Assembly: GCA_014191855.1 (NCBI GenBank)
Contig: BJHF01000059.1
Location: forward strand, 1 to 41,605
DNA from: Deltaproteobacteria bacterium
GTDB lineage: Bacteria; Myxococcota_A; UBA796; SXON01
Reading direction: 5' to 3'
DNA: 41,605 nucleotides
The stretch's first letter is position 1, and every line of letters starts with the position of its first letter. The notes beneath the pieces are model-generated. The model was given only the letters and a program-made list of their open reading frames with translations. It was not told the origin of the DNA and made no database searches. The position numbers and the translations under genes were made by a program. Shown piece by piece: positions 1-8,498 of this stretch.

Positions 1-537
1 ACGGCCGCCCCGGCAGCGAAGCCCAAGCGTTCCGCGGTCAAATCCTCGAAGAAAGAGGCGATTCCGCTACTCAGCCCCCCTCGCCCGACCAGCGGCTGCC
101 GCGCGGTGGACCTTGAGGGGCTGCGCCTGGCGCTCGTGCCCTCCGGCAAGCCGTTGGTCATCAATCACTGGGCAACGTGGTGCGACCCGTGTGTGGACGA
201 GCTGCCGCGCCTCGTGCGCGCCGCCGCCGGCGTTGCCGACATCGGCGAGTTCCTTGGCCTCTCCTGGGATCTTTTCGACCATCCCGGGGAGCCCCACGCG
301 GTGGCCAAGAAGGTGGCGGCCTTCGCCGACAGCGTGGGCGTTGGTTACCCCAGCGTGCTGTTCGTCGGCGAGCCGAAGGAGCTGTTCGCAGCGTTGGGCC
401 TGAATAGTGAGCTGATCCCCCAAACCATCGTGCTCGCGCCCGATGGCTCCGTGGCCTGGCAGAAGAATGGCGTGATCGAACACGACGACGTGTTCCCGCT
501 CATCCGGGCGGTGAAAGCCGCGGCTGGCGTCGCTTAG
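1..537 (+). CDS. thioredoxin-like (TlpA/ResA-type) protein, 5' end missing
   Basis: The frame is open from the left edge, so the true start lies outside the window. The visible fragment begins with an Ala/Lys-rich stretch, probably a linker or the tail of a signal segment. It then enters a thioredoxin fold with the active-site motif WCDPC (cysteines encoded at 181-183 and 190-192) and a cis-proline-type motif IPQT near the C-terminus. TlpA/ResA-type proteins reduce disulfides in exported proteins, but whether this one is exported cannot be judged without its N-terminus. The stop (TAG at 535-537) is 9 nt before the 5'-nucleotidase start, so the two are probably co-transcribed. The family assignment is firm; substrate and location are unknown. 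Confidence 0.8.
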   Translation, partial: TAAPAAKPKRSAVKSSKKEAIPLLSPPRPTSGCRAVDLEGLRLALVPSGKPLVINHWATWCDPCVDELPRLVRAAAGVADIGEFLGLSWDLFDHPGEPHAVAKKVAAFADSVGVGYPSVLFVGEPKELFAALGLNSELIPQTIVLAPDGSVAWQKNGVIEHDDVFPLIRAVKAAAGVA

Positions 538-546
538 GAGCCGAAG

Positions 547-2091
547 ATGCGTAGAATCCTGAGCGGGCTGAGCTTCGTGGTGGCGGGCGCGGTGCTCACG
601 GTCGGCTGCCCCAAGAAGGCGGCGCTCCCGTTGTCGCCGCCCGGGCGCCTCACGATCATGCACACGAACGATCTGCACGGGCACTACCTCCCCGAGCGGG
701 CCGACTGGCTGCCCGGCAACCCGGAGATCGGGGGCTTCGTTCGGATGGAGCAGGAGGTTCGCGCAGTGCGCCAAGCGCGTGGGCGCGAGAATACGCTGTT
801 GCTCGATGGCGGCGACATCCTCACCGGCACGCCGCTCACGGCCATCAAGGAAGAAGGCGCCTGGGGTACGCCGATGCTGCGGTTCATGGAGGCCGTTGGG
901 TACGACGCGTGGGCCGTCGGCAACCACGAGTTTGACCGCGGGCTCGACAACCTCAGCTTGCTCAGCTCCAAGGCGCCGTTCTCGGTACTAAGCGCAAATC
1001 TTCGCAGCAAGGGGGGCACCGCGCCGCTGCTGAGCAACCAGAGCTTCAGCCGCGTGTTCACGGTGAACGGGCTGCGCGTAGGCGTGATCGGTGCGACGAC
1101 CGACCAGCTTCGAACCCTCGTTTCTCCGGCGGATTGGGCCCGGATGCAGACCTTGCGCGCGGCCGACGCCGTGCGGGCAGAGGTGGCCGCGCTAGATCCC
1201 CAAACCGACGTGCTCATCGCGGTGACCCACCTCGGGGTAGACGACGACAAGGGGCTCGCCGCGGCGGTGCCTGGCCTCGATCTCATCGTAGGTGGCCACA
1301 GCCATACGCGGCTCACGGAGGCGATCAAGCAGGGAGACACCTGGATTGTCCAGACGGGCAGTTATGGTCGCAGCCTCGGCGTCGTGGAGATGGATGTCGC
1401 GAACGACGCGCTCACCTCCTTCCACTACGAGCTGCGCGACCTCACGCCGGAGTCGGCGACCGTCGAGCCCGACGCCTCCCTGCAGGGCCTCGCCGCGCAC
1501 TACCAGACGAACATCGACGGCATCTACGGTGAGCAGCTCGGAAAGGCACCGGTCAAGCTGGAGAAGGAGTACGCGCACGAGAGTGCCCTCGGGCGGTGGA
1601 TCAGCGACGCTTTGCGCGTGACCACGCACAGCGACATCGGCATCTACAACGGCGGGGGGCTGCGCTCGGACATCCAGGCCGGCGTCGTTACGCGGCGGCA
1701 CCTGTTCGAGTGCTTCCCCTTTGAGAACGCGGTGTTCACCTTCGGCATCACCGGCGAGCAGCTCGTGGGGATCGTGCTGCGCAACGTCGCGGCCGATGTG
1801 GACGGGAAACACGGGTTCTTGTCGCTTGGCGGCGTCACCTGGACGTGGCGCATGACGGCCGGCGCGCCGGAGATCGTGTCGCTCAGCGTGGGTGGCCAGC
1901 CGGTGGATCTCACGCGCCGCTACACCGCCGCAGCGACCTCATACATCACCGAACAGTGGCAGAAGCACCTCGGGTTTGAGCCGATGGATGCGCAGCTCAC
2001 CGGGGCCAACGACTTCGAGGCGGCCGTGGAGTACGCCAAGGTGCGCGGGCTGGTGGACGACGGGCAGCGTCGAGGCGTGCGAGTAGACTGA
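547..2091 (+). CDS. 5'-nucleotidase / 2',3'-cyclic phosphodiesterase family lipoprotein (UshA-like)
   Basis: A 514-residue two-domain metallophosphoesterase. The N-terminus is a lipoprotein signal peptide with two arginines and a lipobox ending at Cys21 (LTVGC). The metal-binding motifs appear in order: HTNDLHGH (about residues 39-46), LDGGD (86-90), VGNHEFD (124-130), VTHLG and GGHSHT (about 250). The C-terminal 5'-nucleotidase domain has the substrate motif YNGGGLRSD followed by a Phe-rich segment. Family members hydrolyse 5'-nucleotides and related phosphate esters in the periplasm, so a role in nucleotide salvage or phosphate scavenging is likely. The ATG at 547 is preceded by AGGAG-like bases overlapping the upstream stop region. 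Confidence 0.93.
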   Translation: MRRILSGLSFVVAGAVLTVGCPKKAALPLSPPGRLTIMHTNDLHGHYLPERADWLPGNPEIGGFVRMEQEVRAVRQARGRENTLLLDGGDILTGTPLTAIKEEGAWGTPMLRFMEAVGYDAWAVGNHEFDRGLDNLSLLSSKAPFSVLSANLRSKGGTAPLLSNQSFSRVFTVNGLRVGVIGATTDQLRTLVSPADWARMQTLRAADAVRAEVAALDPQTDVLIAVTHLGVDDDKGLAAAVPGLDLIVGGHSHTRLTEAIKQGDTWIVQTGSYGRSLGVVEMDVANDALTSFHYELRDLTPESATVEPDASLQGLAAHYQTNIDGIYGEQLGKAPVKLEKEYAHESALGRWISDALRVTTHSDIGIYNGGGLRSDIQAGVVTRRHLFECFPFENAVFTFGITGEQLVGIVLRNVAADVDGKHGFLSLGGVTWTWRMTAGAPEIVSLSVGGQPVDLTRRYTAAATSYITEQWQKHLGFEPMDAQLTGANDFEAAVEYAKVRGLVDDGQRRGVRVD

Positions 2092-2101
2092 ACACGGCGT
2101 T

Positions 2102-2153
2102 GCGATGCCCCGCGGGTTTCGCCTGACGAAGGTGATCGGGAGCCGGGCATCGC
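2102..2153. terminator. inverted repeat between convergent genes
   Basis: GCGATGCCC (2102-2110) is matched perfectly by GGGCATCGC (2145-2153), with a 34-nt loop that can form a further short TTCG/CGAA stem. It fills most of the 72-bp gap between the convergent nucleotidase and DJ-1 genes, where a bidirectional terminator would be expected. There is no T-run, so intrinsic termination is uncertain. Confidence 0.35.
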
Positions 2154-2163
2154 CCAGCCCAGG

Positions 2164-2877
2164 TTAGACGCCAAGCTTCGCCAGGAACCGCTCCGCCACC
2201 AGCCACGCATCCCCGGGCCAGCGCCCGCTCACGTAGGCGCCATCCTCCACCACGAACGCGTGGCGGTGATCGCCGCGTTGTCCGCGAGAGAACAGGCGTA
2301 TCGGCCCTGAAACCACCTCCGCGCCCGAAGCCCGCACTTCGTCTTCCACATACGCCTCGTAGGTGCGGTAGTAGCGGCCCACCTTCCAGGCGGTGCTGAA
2401 GTAGGCGGCTTGCTCCATATATTTTTCAAGACAGCTCGTGCGCCGCCCCCTCAGCACGCCCGCCCGCGCGAGCACCAACGTGCCGTGGCAGATCGCGCCT
2501 ACTGGGCGTCCGGACTCCCAGAAGCGGCGAACGCTGGCCTGGAGAGGCTCGCTCCCAAGGTACTGCCGCATGCCCGGCGCATGGCCTCCCGCCAACCACA
2601 GGCCGTCGAACGGCTCATCGTCCAGCGCGGACCAGCGGAGTGGCGCCGCAAAAGCGTTTGATTTCGACATCTTGCCATACAGGTGTTTCGGCTCTGCCTC
2701 AGCTCCGAGCTGACCGAACACGACGCCGGTGAGCAGCAGCGGATCGCAGGCCGGAGTCACGCCGGATTCGGTGGCAAAAACCACGTCGATCCCCGCCTCC
2801 GTGAGCACCGCCCACGGCACCGCCACCTCCGTGACGTCGAAGTCGGCATCGGGGAGCGGAAAGAGGACGCGAGCCAC
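2164..2877 (-). CDS. DJ-1/PfpI family (type 1 glutamine amidotransferase-like) protein
   Basis: A 237-residue protein with the DJ-1/PfpI fold. The nucleophile elbow is GAICHGT, with Cys130 followed by His131. Glu17, in the FDVTEVAVPW segment, is the acidic residue that usually contacts the catalytic cysteine. WLAGGHAPGM (about residues 94-103) is also typical of the Hsp31-like branch. Members act as glyoxalases, deglycases, proteases or chaperones, and sequence alone does not decide which. It begins 3 nt after the stop of the OPA-type transporter, so it is probably the last gene of the carbamoyltransferase-transporter-DJ-1 minus-strand unit. Confidence 0.88.
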   Translation of the reverse strand: MARVLFPLPDADFDVTEVAVPWAVLTEAGIDVVFATESGVTPACDPLLLTGVVFGQLGAEAEPKHLYGKMSKSNAFAAPLRWSALDDEPFDGLWLAGGHAPGMRQYLGSEPLQASVRRFWESGRPVGAICHGTLVLARAGVLRGRRTSCLEKYMEQAAYFSTAWKVGRYYRTYEAYVEDEVRASGAEVVSGPIRLFSRGQRGDHRHAFVVEDGAYVSGRWPGDAWLVAERFLAKLGV

Positions 2878-2880
2878 GGC

Positions 2881-4287
2881 TCAGTGCGCGGAGGCGTTCG
2901 GCTTCGGCCGGGCGTTCCAGATCCGCGTGCACAACACGAAGCCGACCAGCGCCACGGGGAGCATCGCGCCCGGCCACACCTTCCAGTTCGCAGGATCCTT
3001 CGCCGCATCTCCCGTGGGGAGCAGCGCGCCGTACAGGAACGCCTGCGTACCCGTGCCCAGGTACACGAAGCCGTCGATGATGCCCGTCGTGAGCCCGGCG
3101 TTCTTGGAGCCCCCGAAGTCCATGGAGGCGGTTCCGGAGAGCATACCGTGAACGCCGATTACGCAGAGCGACATGAATACGACGCACCACCCGAGCGCGG
3201 GAGTGCCGATGGTGAGGAACGCGCCCACCGCGCCGAGGAGCAGGCCGCCATAGAGCACGCTAGACACCGGGCCGCGCCGGCTCCCGAACACGTGATCCGA
3301 GATGAACCCCGCAAAAACGCCGCCGAGAATGCCGGCGATACACAGAAGCATGCCCCAGTTTTCGTAGACGAAGCTGTCGCCATCCCCGATGCCCTTCGCG
3401 TAGAGCCGGTACTGCTTCATCACCGCCTGCCGCAGGAAGCCCGAGCAGAACTCCACGGCGATGATGATCCAGATGATGTGGTTGCTGAACATTTTGCGCA
3501 GCACGGTCGCCATCGGAACATGTTCGGTTTGTCCGGAGGTGGCATCGCCCGTGTCGAAGTCGCCGAGGCCCGCGTCGGAGGGGCTGTTGCGGACGAGCAA
3601 CGCGGTCGCGGCAACGCACAGCCCGAGGACGACGGCCGGGATCGAGAACGACCAGGTCCACCCCAGGCTCTTGCCGAGCGCGAGGCTCCAGTCGTAGCTG
3701 AAGTACAGCCCGAGGGAGATGAGCACGCCGAAGAGGCCGCCGAGCACGCCGCGCTCGCGCACGTGGAACCAGGGGGCGTTCACCTTCACGATGCTCACGG
3801 CGCCGAAGCTCTGGAAGTACATGTTCGCGGCGTTGAGGTACAAGAGCGCCTGCTGGAGCTCGGCCGTGCGCTCGGGCCCGGCCTCCGAGGCGAGCGCGGC
3901 CTGCATCGCCAACGCCATCCCCACGTTCATCACCATCGAGCCGGCGGCGCCGATGATCATCGTGATTCGCCCCCCGATCTTGTCGGTGAGCGGGCCATTG
4001 ATCAGAAACGCGATGCCATACACCCAGGCGCCCACCCCGTCGATCTCGTTGAATTGGGCCTTGGCGAGGATGCCGCTCTTGTCCAACTCGCCGGCGATCG
4101 CCGAGAGGTTGTAGCGACCAAAGTACAAGAACGCGTAGGTGAGGCCCAGCGGCAGCCAGTTCATCACCCGGCGGCGCTTGAACGCATCGCTGTGCCCGAG
4201 ATCCACCTTCGGGAGCAGCGAGAGCACGACACCGACCACCACGAGCAGGATGAGGATCGGCAGGAGCTTGCTGAGCCACTCAGGCAT
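2881..4287 (-). CDS. MFS transporter, organophosphate:phosphate antiporter (GlpT/UhpT-like) type
   Basis: A polytopic membrane protein of 468 residues with about 12 hydrophobic segments. The start is followed by an N-terminal anchor-like helix and a second segment containing YFGRYNLS. This resembles the TM1 arginine region of the OPA family (GlpT, UhpT, PgtP), which exchanges phosphorylated metabolites for inorganic phosphate across the inner membrane. ATG 4287 is chosen for a hydrophobic start (MPEWLSK). ATG 4314, preceded by GGCGGAG, is an equally possible start. The gene begins 17-44 nt after the carbamoyltransferase stop, suggesting an operon. The substrate is not predictable: the OPA resemblance is good, but key phosphate-binding residues could not be aligned here. 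Confidence 0.85.
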   Translation of the reverse strand: MPEWLSKLLPILILLVVVGVVLSLLPKVDLGHSDAFKRRRVMNWLPLGLTYAFLYFGRYNLSAIAGELDKSGILAKAQFNEIDGVGAWVYGIAFLINGPLTDKIGGRITMIIGAAGSMVMNVGMALAMQAALASEAGPERTAELQQALLYLNAANMYFQSFGAVSIVKVNAPWFHVRERGVLGGLFGVLISLGLYFSYDWSLALGKSLGWTWSFSIPAVVLGLCVAATALLVRNSPSDAGLGDFDTGDATSGQTEHVPMATVLRKMFSNHIIWIIIAVEFCSGFLRQAVMKQYRLYAKGIGDGDSFVYENWGMLLCIAGILGGVFAGFISDHVFGSRRGPVSSVLYGGLLLGAVGAFLTIGTPALGWCVVFMSLCVIGVHGMLSGTASMDFGGSKNAGLTTGIIDGFVYLGTGTQAFLYGALLPTGDAAKDPANWKVWPGAMLPVALVGFVLCTRIWNARPKPNASAH

Positions 4288-4331
4288 CGAACGTTCCGGG
4301 AGGAGCCCCGGCATACCATGCGGACTCCGCC

Positions 4332-6068
4332 TCAGTCGAGGCCGAACTCCTCGGCCGCGCTCTTCAGCGCGAGCGCCGGCTGATCTTCCTTGAGCAGCAC
4401 GAACGGGCCGCACACCAGGACGTCCATCTCGGTGCGCATGAAGCAGCGATAGGTGTCGTCGGCCGAGCAGACCATCGGTTCGCCGCGCACATTCATCGAG
4501 GTGTTGATCACCACCGGCACGCCGGTGCGCTCAAAGAAACGATGGATGAGGTCATAGTAGAGGGGATCTTGCTCGCGCGAAATCGTTTGGATGCGGGCGG
4601 AATTGTCGACGTGGGTGACGGAGGGCAGCGGGGTCATTCCCGGCTTTACCGGCGCGACCAGTAGCATGTACGGCGAGGGCCGGTCCAGCTCAAACCAGTT
4701 GCTCACCTCCTCCTCGAGGACGGAGGGTGCAAAGGGCCGGAATCCTTCGCGCATCTTGATCTTCTGGTTGATGATGTCGCGCATCTCGACGACCCGCGCA
4801 TCGCCCAGGATCGTTCGGTGCCCGAGCGCGCGGGGCCCCCACTCCATGCGCCCGTGATGCCACCCGACCACCTTCCGCGCCTCCAACAGCTCGCAGGTGC
4901 GGGTGAGCAAGGCGTCGCGATCCAGGCGGGCGTACTTCGCGCCATAGCCGTCGAGGGTCGCCTGGATCTCCTCGTCCGTTTCGCCGGGACCGAGGTACAC
5001 GCTGGGCAGCCGTGGCAAACGGGGCTTTTGAAGCAGGCCATTCCACAGCAGCAGGGCCGCGCCCATCGCCCCTCCCGCATCGCCGGCTGAAGGCTGGATG
5101 AACAGGTCCTCCACCGGCGCGCGGCGCAGGATCTCTCCGTTCGCGACGCAGTTCAGCGCCACGCCCCCGGCCAGGCAGAGCTTCTTGCACCCTGTCTTTT
5201 CGACGACCATCGTGGCGAGCTTCACCATCACCTCGTCGACGATCACCTGAAGCGACCTCGCGACGTCCTTGTGGAACTGGGTGAGCTCACCCGCCTCCAG
5301 CGGGCGCGTGGGCTGGCCGAACAGGCGCTCCAGCTTCTCGCTGAACATGCGCTGGCCCCGCTCGAAGTCGAAGTACGTCATGTCCAGGCGGAACGTGCCG
5401 TCAGGTGCGACGTGGATCAACTTGCGGAATTCGTCGACGAAGCGCGGCTCGCCGTAGGGGGCCAGGCCCATCACCTTGTACTCGGCGGAGTTGACCTTGA
5501 AGCCGAGATAAAACGTGATCGCCGAGTACAGCAGCCCGAGCGAGTGGGGAAACCGCGTTTCGCCGAGCATCTCGATGTTCTTGCCCCGGCCGACGCCCCA
5601 GGTGGAGGTGGCCCATTCCCCCACGCCGTCTACCGTGAGGATCGCCGCTTCCTCCCAGCCCGATGCGTAGAAGGCGCTGGCGGCGTGGCTGAGGTGATGC
5701 TCCGAATATAACAGCGGCCCGGTGTAGCCCAGCTCGTCCTTCAAGAGCTTTGGGAGGCGCAATTCGGTGCCGATGACGTGCGGCATCTTGCGGATGAACG
5801 AGCCAAGGCCGAACGGAAAGTGGTCGAGATGCGTACGAAGTGAGCGGTCGAACTTCTTGAAGGGCTTGTCGTAGTAGATCATCGCGTCGATGCCGGCGAT
5901 GTTGGTGCCGCCCTCGCGCAGCACATAGGCGATAGCACCCTTGGGAAGACCGCTATCGTGCTTCTTTCGACTGAACGCCTCCTCGGAGGCGGCGCCGACG
6001 ATCCGCCCTTCGTCGATGAGACACGCCGCGGCGTCGTGGTAGAAGCAGCTGATCCCGAGCACGCGCAT
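4332..6068 (-). CDS. carbamoyltransferase, NodU/CmcH family
   Basis: A 578-residue protein with the full NodU/CmcH architecture. The N-terminal ASKHA-like domain has FYHDAAACL (His11, Asp12), SEEAFSRKKHD, the metal/substrate motif HHLSHAA (124-130) and VDGVGEW (146-152). The C-terminal half carries the carbamoyltransferase C-terminal domain with GFRPFAPSVLEEE and ERTGVPVVINTSMN. Family members transfer the carbamoyl group of carbamoyl phosphate to hydroxyls of sugars or antibiotics, often on Nod factors, cephalosporins or surface glycans. No biosynthetic cluster surrounds it; its neighbours are an OPA transporter and a DJ-1 protein. The start ATG is only 11 bp from the divergent gene's ATG, so its promoter must lie inside that neighbour. 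Confidence 0.93.
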   Translation of the reverse strand: MRVLGISCFYHDAAACLIDEGRIVGAASEEAFSRKKHDSGLPKGAIAYVLREGGTNIAGIDAMIYYDKPFKKFDRSLRTHLDHFPFGLGSFIRKMPHVIGTELRLPKLLKDELGYTGPLLYSEHHLSHAASAFYASGWEEAAILTVDGVGEWATSTWGVGRGKNIEMLGETRFPHSLGLLYSAITFYLGFKVNSAEYKVMGLAPYGEPRFVDEFRKLIHVAPDGTFRLDMTYFDFERGQRMFSEKLERLFGQPTRPLEAGELTQFHKDVARSLQVIVDEVMVKLATMVVEKTGCKKLCLAGGVALNCVANGEILRRAPVEDLFIQPSAGDAGGAMGAALLLWNGLLQKPRLPRLPSVYLGPGETDEEIQATLDGYGAKYARLDRDALLTRTCELLEARKVVGWHHGRMEWGPRALGHRTILGDARVVEMRDIINQKIKMREGFRPFAPSVLEEEVSNWFELDRPSPYMLLVAPVKPGMTPLPSVTHVDNSARIQTISREQDPLYYDLIHRFFERTGVPVVINTSMNVRGEPMVCSADDTYRCFMRTEMDVLVCGPFVLLKEDQPALALKSAAEEFGLD

Positions 6069-6079
6069 CGGCGCCGATT

Positions 6080-7075
6080 ATGGTCCCCGACGCCGACGCA
6101 CCACCCCGGACCCCCGTGTCAGCCGCCGATCCGACCGATTCCACCCCCGGACGCCTGCGCCTGGACCATGAGCTGTTGGCGCGCCTCGGGCCGCAGTCCG
6201 GCCTGGAGGAATGGGAGGCGGCCCTACGGAGGGCCGGCCTGCTTCGCCTTGAAGGCGGCGATTCCGAGCGGGGGGCGATCCTCGCGGAGCTGCAGGCGCT
6301 GCTTGCCGAGTGGCGGGCGCGCGCGCCCACGACCGTCGCCGATTCGATCTCCGTTTCCCGGGCGATCGCGGCAGCCGTGGCCTTTGGGACGGCCGTTTTC
6401 GTGACGGTGGCGATTCCCGACGGGCTCATCCCCGGCCTGCTCCTCGGTGCCGCGGTAGGCGGGCTGACTTGGTTTTGGGGTAGCCCCACGGCTGCGCGCG
6501 CCGACGCGACCGGCGCTCGCGCCCATTCCCTGCTTCGCCGCCTGCTGAGTGGCAGTTTCGTCGATGTGATCGGCGGCCTGGTGCTGGAGCACGTTCCCCA
6601 GCGGGACTACCTCGTGCTGCGTTTGGAGGAGGTGGAGGCCTGCGTTGCGGCGGCGGACGGGAGACTCGTCGATCTCGCTGCAACCATCGAGGGTATTCGG
6701 GCGGCCAACGCCAGGCTCGGCCACGCGGCGGATGATGAGGACATCGCCCGGTTGGGGTTGGCCATCGCTCTGGAAACACACGCCCGCCAGCGGCTCGTGG
6801 AGGCGGCGGCACGCCTTAGAATTCGCCTCGATCGCCTGGATATCGATCTGGAACGACTCCACGACCAGGCGGCGCGGCTGGCGCTCTCAGCGCGGGCGGC
6901 CCGCCTCACCGATGGTGGAGCCATCGATCGCTCCATGCAGGTGGCGGCCTCACTGGAGGTGGACGTGCCCGAGATCGAGGCCGAACTTGCGCCCCTCGCC
7001 GTGGCTTCGAAGGCGAACGATGCCCGCATCCGCGCGCTTTTGGAGATGGTGTCCGCGACACGACCTCGCCGCTGA
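6080..7075 (+). CDS. membrane protein with two hydrophobic helices and a long coiled-coil-like tail, function unknown
   Basis: 331 residues with no family recognised. After a Pro/Asp-rich N-terminus, residues about 88-132 form two adjacent hydrophobic helices separated by a Pro/Asp turn and ending in WFWGS. The remaining ~190 residues are rich in Leu, Ala, Arg, Glu and Asp in heptad-like spacing, predicting an extended alpha-helical or coiled-coil domain. The overall plan is a membrane-anchored coiled coil. ATG 6080 lies 11 bp from the divergent carbamoyltransferase start. GTG 6116 is an alternative start that would leave more promoter space. The globin lipoprotein follows 37 bp downstream on the same strand and may be co-transcribed. 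Confidence 0.7.
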   Translation: MVPDADAPPRTPVSAADPTDSTPGRLRLDHELLARLGPQSGLEEWEAALRRAGLLRLEGGDSERGAILAELQALLAEWRARAPTTVADSISVSRAIAAAVAFGTAVFVTVAIPDGLIPGLLLGAAVGGLTWFWGSPTAARADATGARAHSLLRRLLSGSFVDVIGGLVLEHVPQRDYLVLRLEEVEACVAAADGRLVDLAATIEGIRAANARLGHAADDEDIARLGLAIALETHARQRLVEAAARLRIRLDRLDIDLERLHDQAARLALSARAARLTDGGAIDRSMQVAASLEVDVPEIEAELAPLAVASKANDARIRALLEMVSATRPRR

Positions 7076-7112
7076 GCCGATCGCGGGCTAAGCTGCCCGG
7101 TCGGAGGCCCCC

Positions 7113-8498
7113 ATGCTGCTCTCACTCGCCGTTCTCATGCTCGCCTGCAACACCGAGGTCGCCGAGGGCGAGTTTTCGGGCTCCACCGACCCCACGATCG
7201 ACAACCCGATCCGCGATTCCGGTTCGCTCGACACGAGCACGGACACCGGGGAAACGGGGGAAACCGGCGAAACCGGCGATACCGCAGACACAGCGGATAC
7301 CGCGGATACCGCCGACACGGCGGATACCGCAGACACGGGCGATACTGCCGTATCCCCCTCGCTGTACGAGCAGATCGGCGGCGCGGCCGCAGTCTCTGCG
7401 GTGGTAGACGAGTTCATCGTGCAGGTCGCCGCCGACCCCACGATCAACTGGTTCTTCGCCGATACCGACGTGGCGAACCTCAAGGCCAAGCTCAACGAGC
7501 AGATCTGCGCCGCCACCGGCGGCCCGTGCACCTACACGGGCGGCTCGATGGTAGACGTGCACGCTGGCATGGCGATCACGGATGCGCAGTTCGACGCATT
7601 GGTCGCCGATCTCCTCAAGGCGCTGGATGTGCTGGGCGTGCCGTACTCGGCCACGCTGGACGGTAGCCAGCCCATCGACGCGCTGCTGCTCGCGCTGGTC
7701 GGCATGAAGACCGACATCGTCACCGACGCCGATGGCAGCGCCGTGCTGTTCAACCAGATCGGCGGCCACGACGCGGTGCAGGCCGTCGTTGATGAGTTCC
7801 TCACCGTCGTCGCCGCCGATGCCAACATCAACTGGTTCTTCGCCGACAGCGATCTGGTCGCGCTCAACGCCACCCTGGTAGACCAGATGTGCTCCGCCAC
7901 CGGCGGCTACTGCACCTACTCCGGCGGCGACATGGCGACGGTGCACGCCTCCATGGGCATCACCGACGCCCAGTTCGGCTACCTGGTCACCGACCTGCTC
8001 ACCGCGCTCGACACCCTCGGCGTCCCGTACTCGGCCACGCTCGACGGCTCGCAGCCCATCGATACCCTGCTGCTCGCCCTCGTCGCGATGCAGACGGACA
8101 TCGTTACGGACGCGGACGGCTCCGGCATCTACTTCAACCAGCTCGGCGGCCACGCGGCGGTTGAGGCGGTGGTGGACGAATTCCTGGTCGTGGTGGCGGC
8201 GGATGCGCGCATCAACACCTTCTTCGCGAGCACCGATCTGGTGGCGCTCAACGACCTGCTCGTGGAGCAGATCTGCGACGAAACGGGCGGCTACTGCACC
8301 TACAGCGGCCGCTCGATGCTCGATGCGCACACCGGCCTCGCCATCACCGAAGCCGACTTCGACGCGATGGTGGAAGACCTCGAAACGGCGATGACCACCC
8401 TCGGCGTGCCGTACTCGGCCACGCTCGACGGCTCCGAGCTCGGCGACACGCTGCTCCTTACCCTCGCGGGCATGGAGAGCGACATCGTCGGCCACTAG
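7113..8498 (+). CDS. lipoprotein with three tandem group-1 truncated hemoglobin domains
   Basis: A 461-residue protein. The leader MLLSLAVLMLAC is only 12 residues, has no basic residue, and ends in a lipobox cysteine. An in-frame TAA at 7089 rules out a longer leader, and GGAGG lies 5 nt before the ATG. Residues 44-79 form a DTx repeat stalk. Three globin domains follow with an exact 128-residue period, each beginning (L/Y)(Y/F)(E/N)Q(I/L)GG. They align along their length with group-1 truncated globins such as M. tuberculosis TrHbN, as recalled. The proximal (F8) histidines are His150, His278 and His406, in the (M/L)..(V/A)H(A/T).(M/L).I pattern. The usual Tyr B10 is Ile102, Leu230 and Leu358. 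Gln E11 aligns with Leu127, Leu255 and Leu383. Each domain has a CX6C pair (132/139, 260/267, 388/395), plausible as disulfides in an exported protein. Function is unknown; heme binding is inferred. Confidence 0.88.
   Translation: MLLSLAVLMLACNTEVAEGEFSGSTDPTIDNPIRDSGSLDTSTDTGETGETGETGDTADTADTADTADTADTADTGDTAVSPSLYEQIGGAAAVSAVVDEFIVQVAADPTINWFFADTDVANLKAKLNEQICAATGGPCTYTGGSMVDVHAGMAITDAQFDALVADLLKALDVLGVPYSATLDGSQPIDALLLALVGMKTDIVTDADGSAVLFNQIGGHDAVQAVVDEFLTVVAADANINWFFADSDLVALNATLVDQMCSATGGYCTYSGGDMATVHASMGITDAQFGYLVTDLLTALDTLGVPYSATLDGSQPIDTLLLALVAMQTDIVTDADGSGIYFNQLGGHAAVEAVVDEFLVVVAADARINTFFASTDLVALNDLLVEQICDETGGYCTYSGRSMLDAHTGLAITEADFDAMVEDLETAMTTLGVPYSATLDGSELGDTLLLTLAGMESDIVGH
7242..7349 (+). 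repeat. 12 x 9-bp coding tandem repeat (DTx stalk of the globin lipoprotein)
   Basis: Twelve 9-nt units encode residues 44-79 of the globin lipoprotein. The order is DTG, three ETG, six DTA, DTG, DTA. The codons vary between units (GAT/GAC, ACC/ACA/ACG), so the protein repeat is under selection rather than being a recent DNA duplication. The segment should form an acidic, extended spacer between the lipid anchor and the first globin. Confidence 0.85.

Noticed and set aside
2683..4383. A 566-codon plus-strand frame over the OPA transporter
   Set aside because: It is a composition artefact; the minus-strand transporter has clear membrane helices and family motifs.
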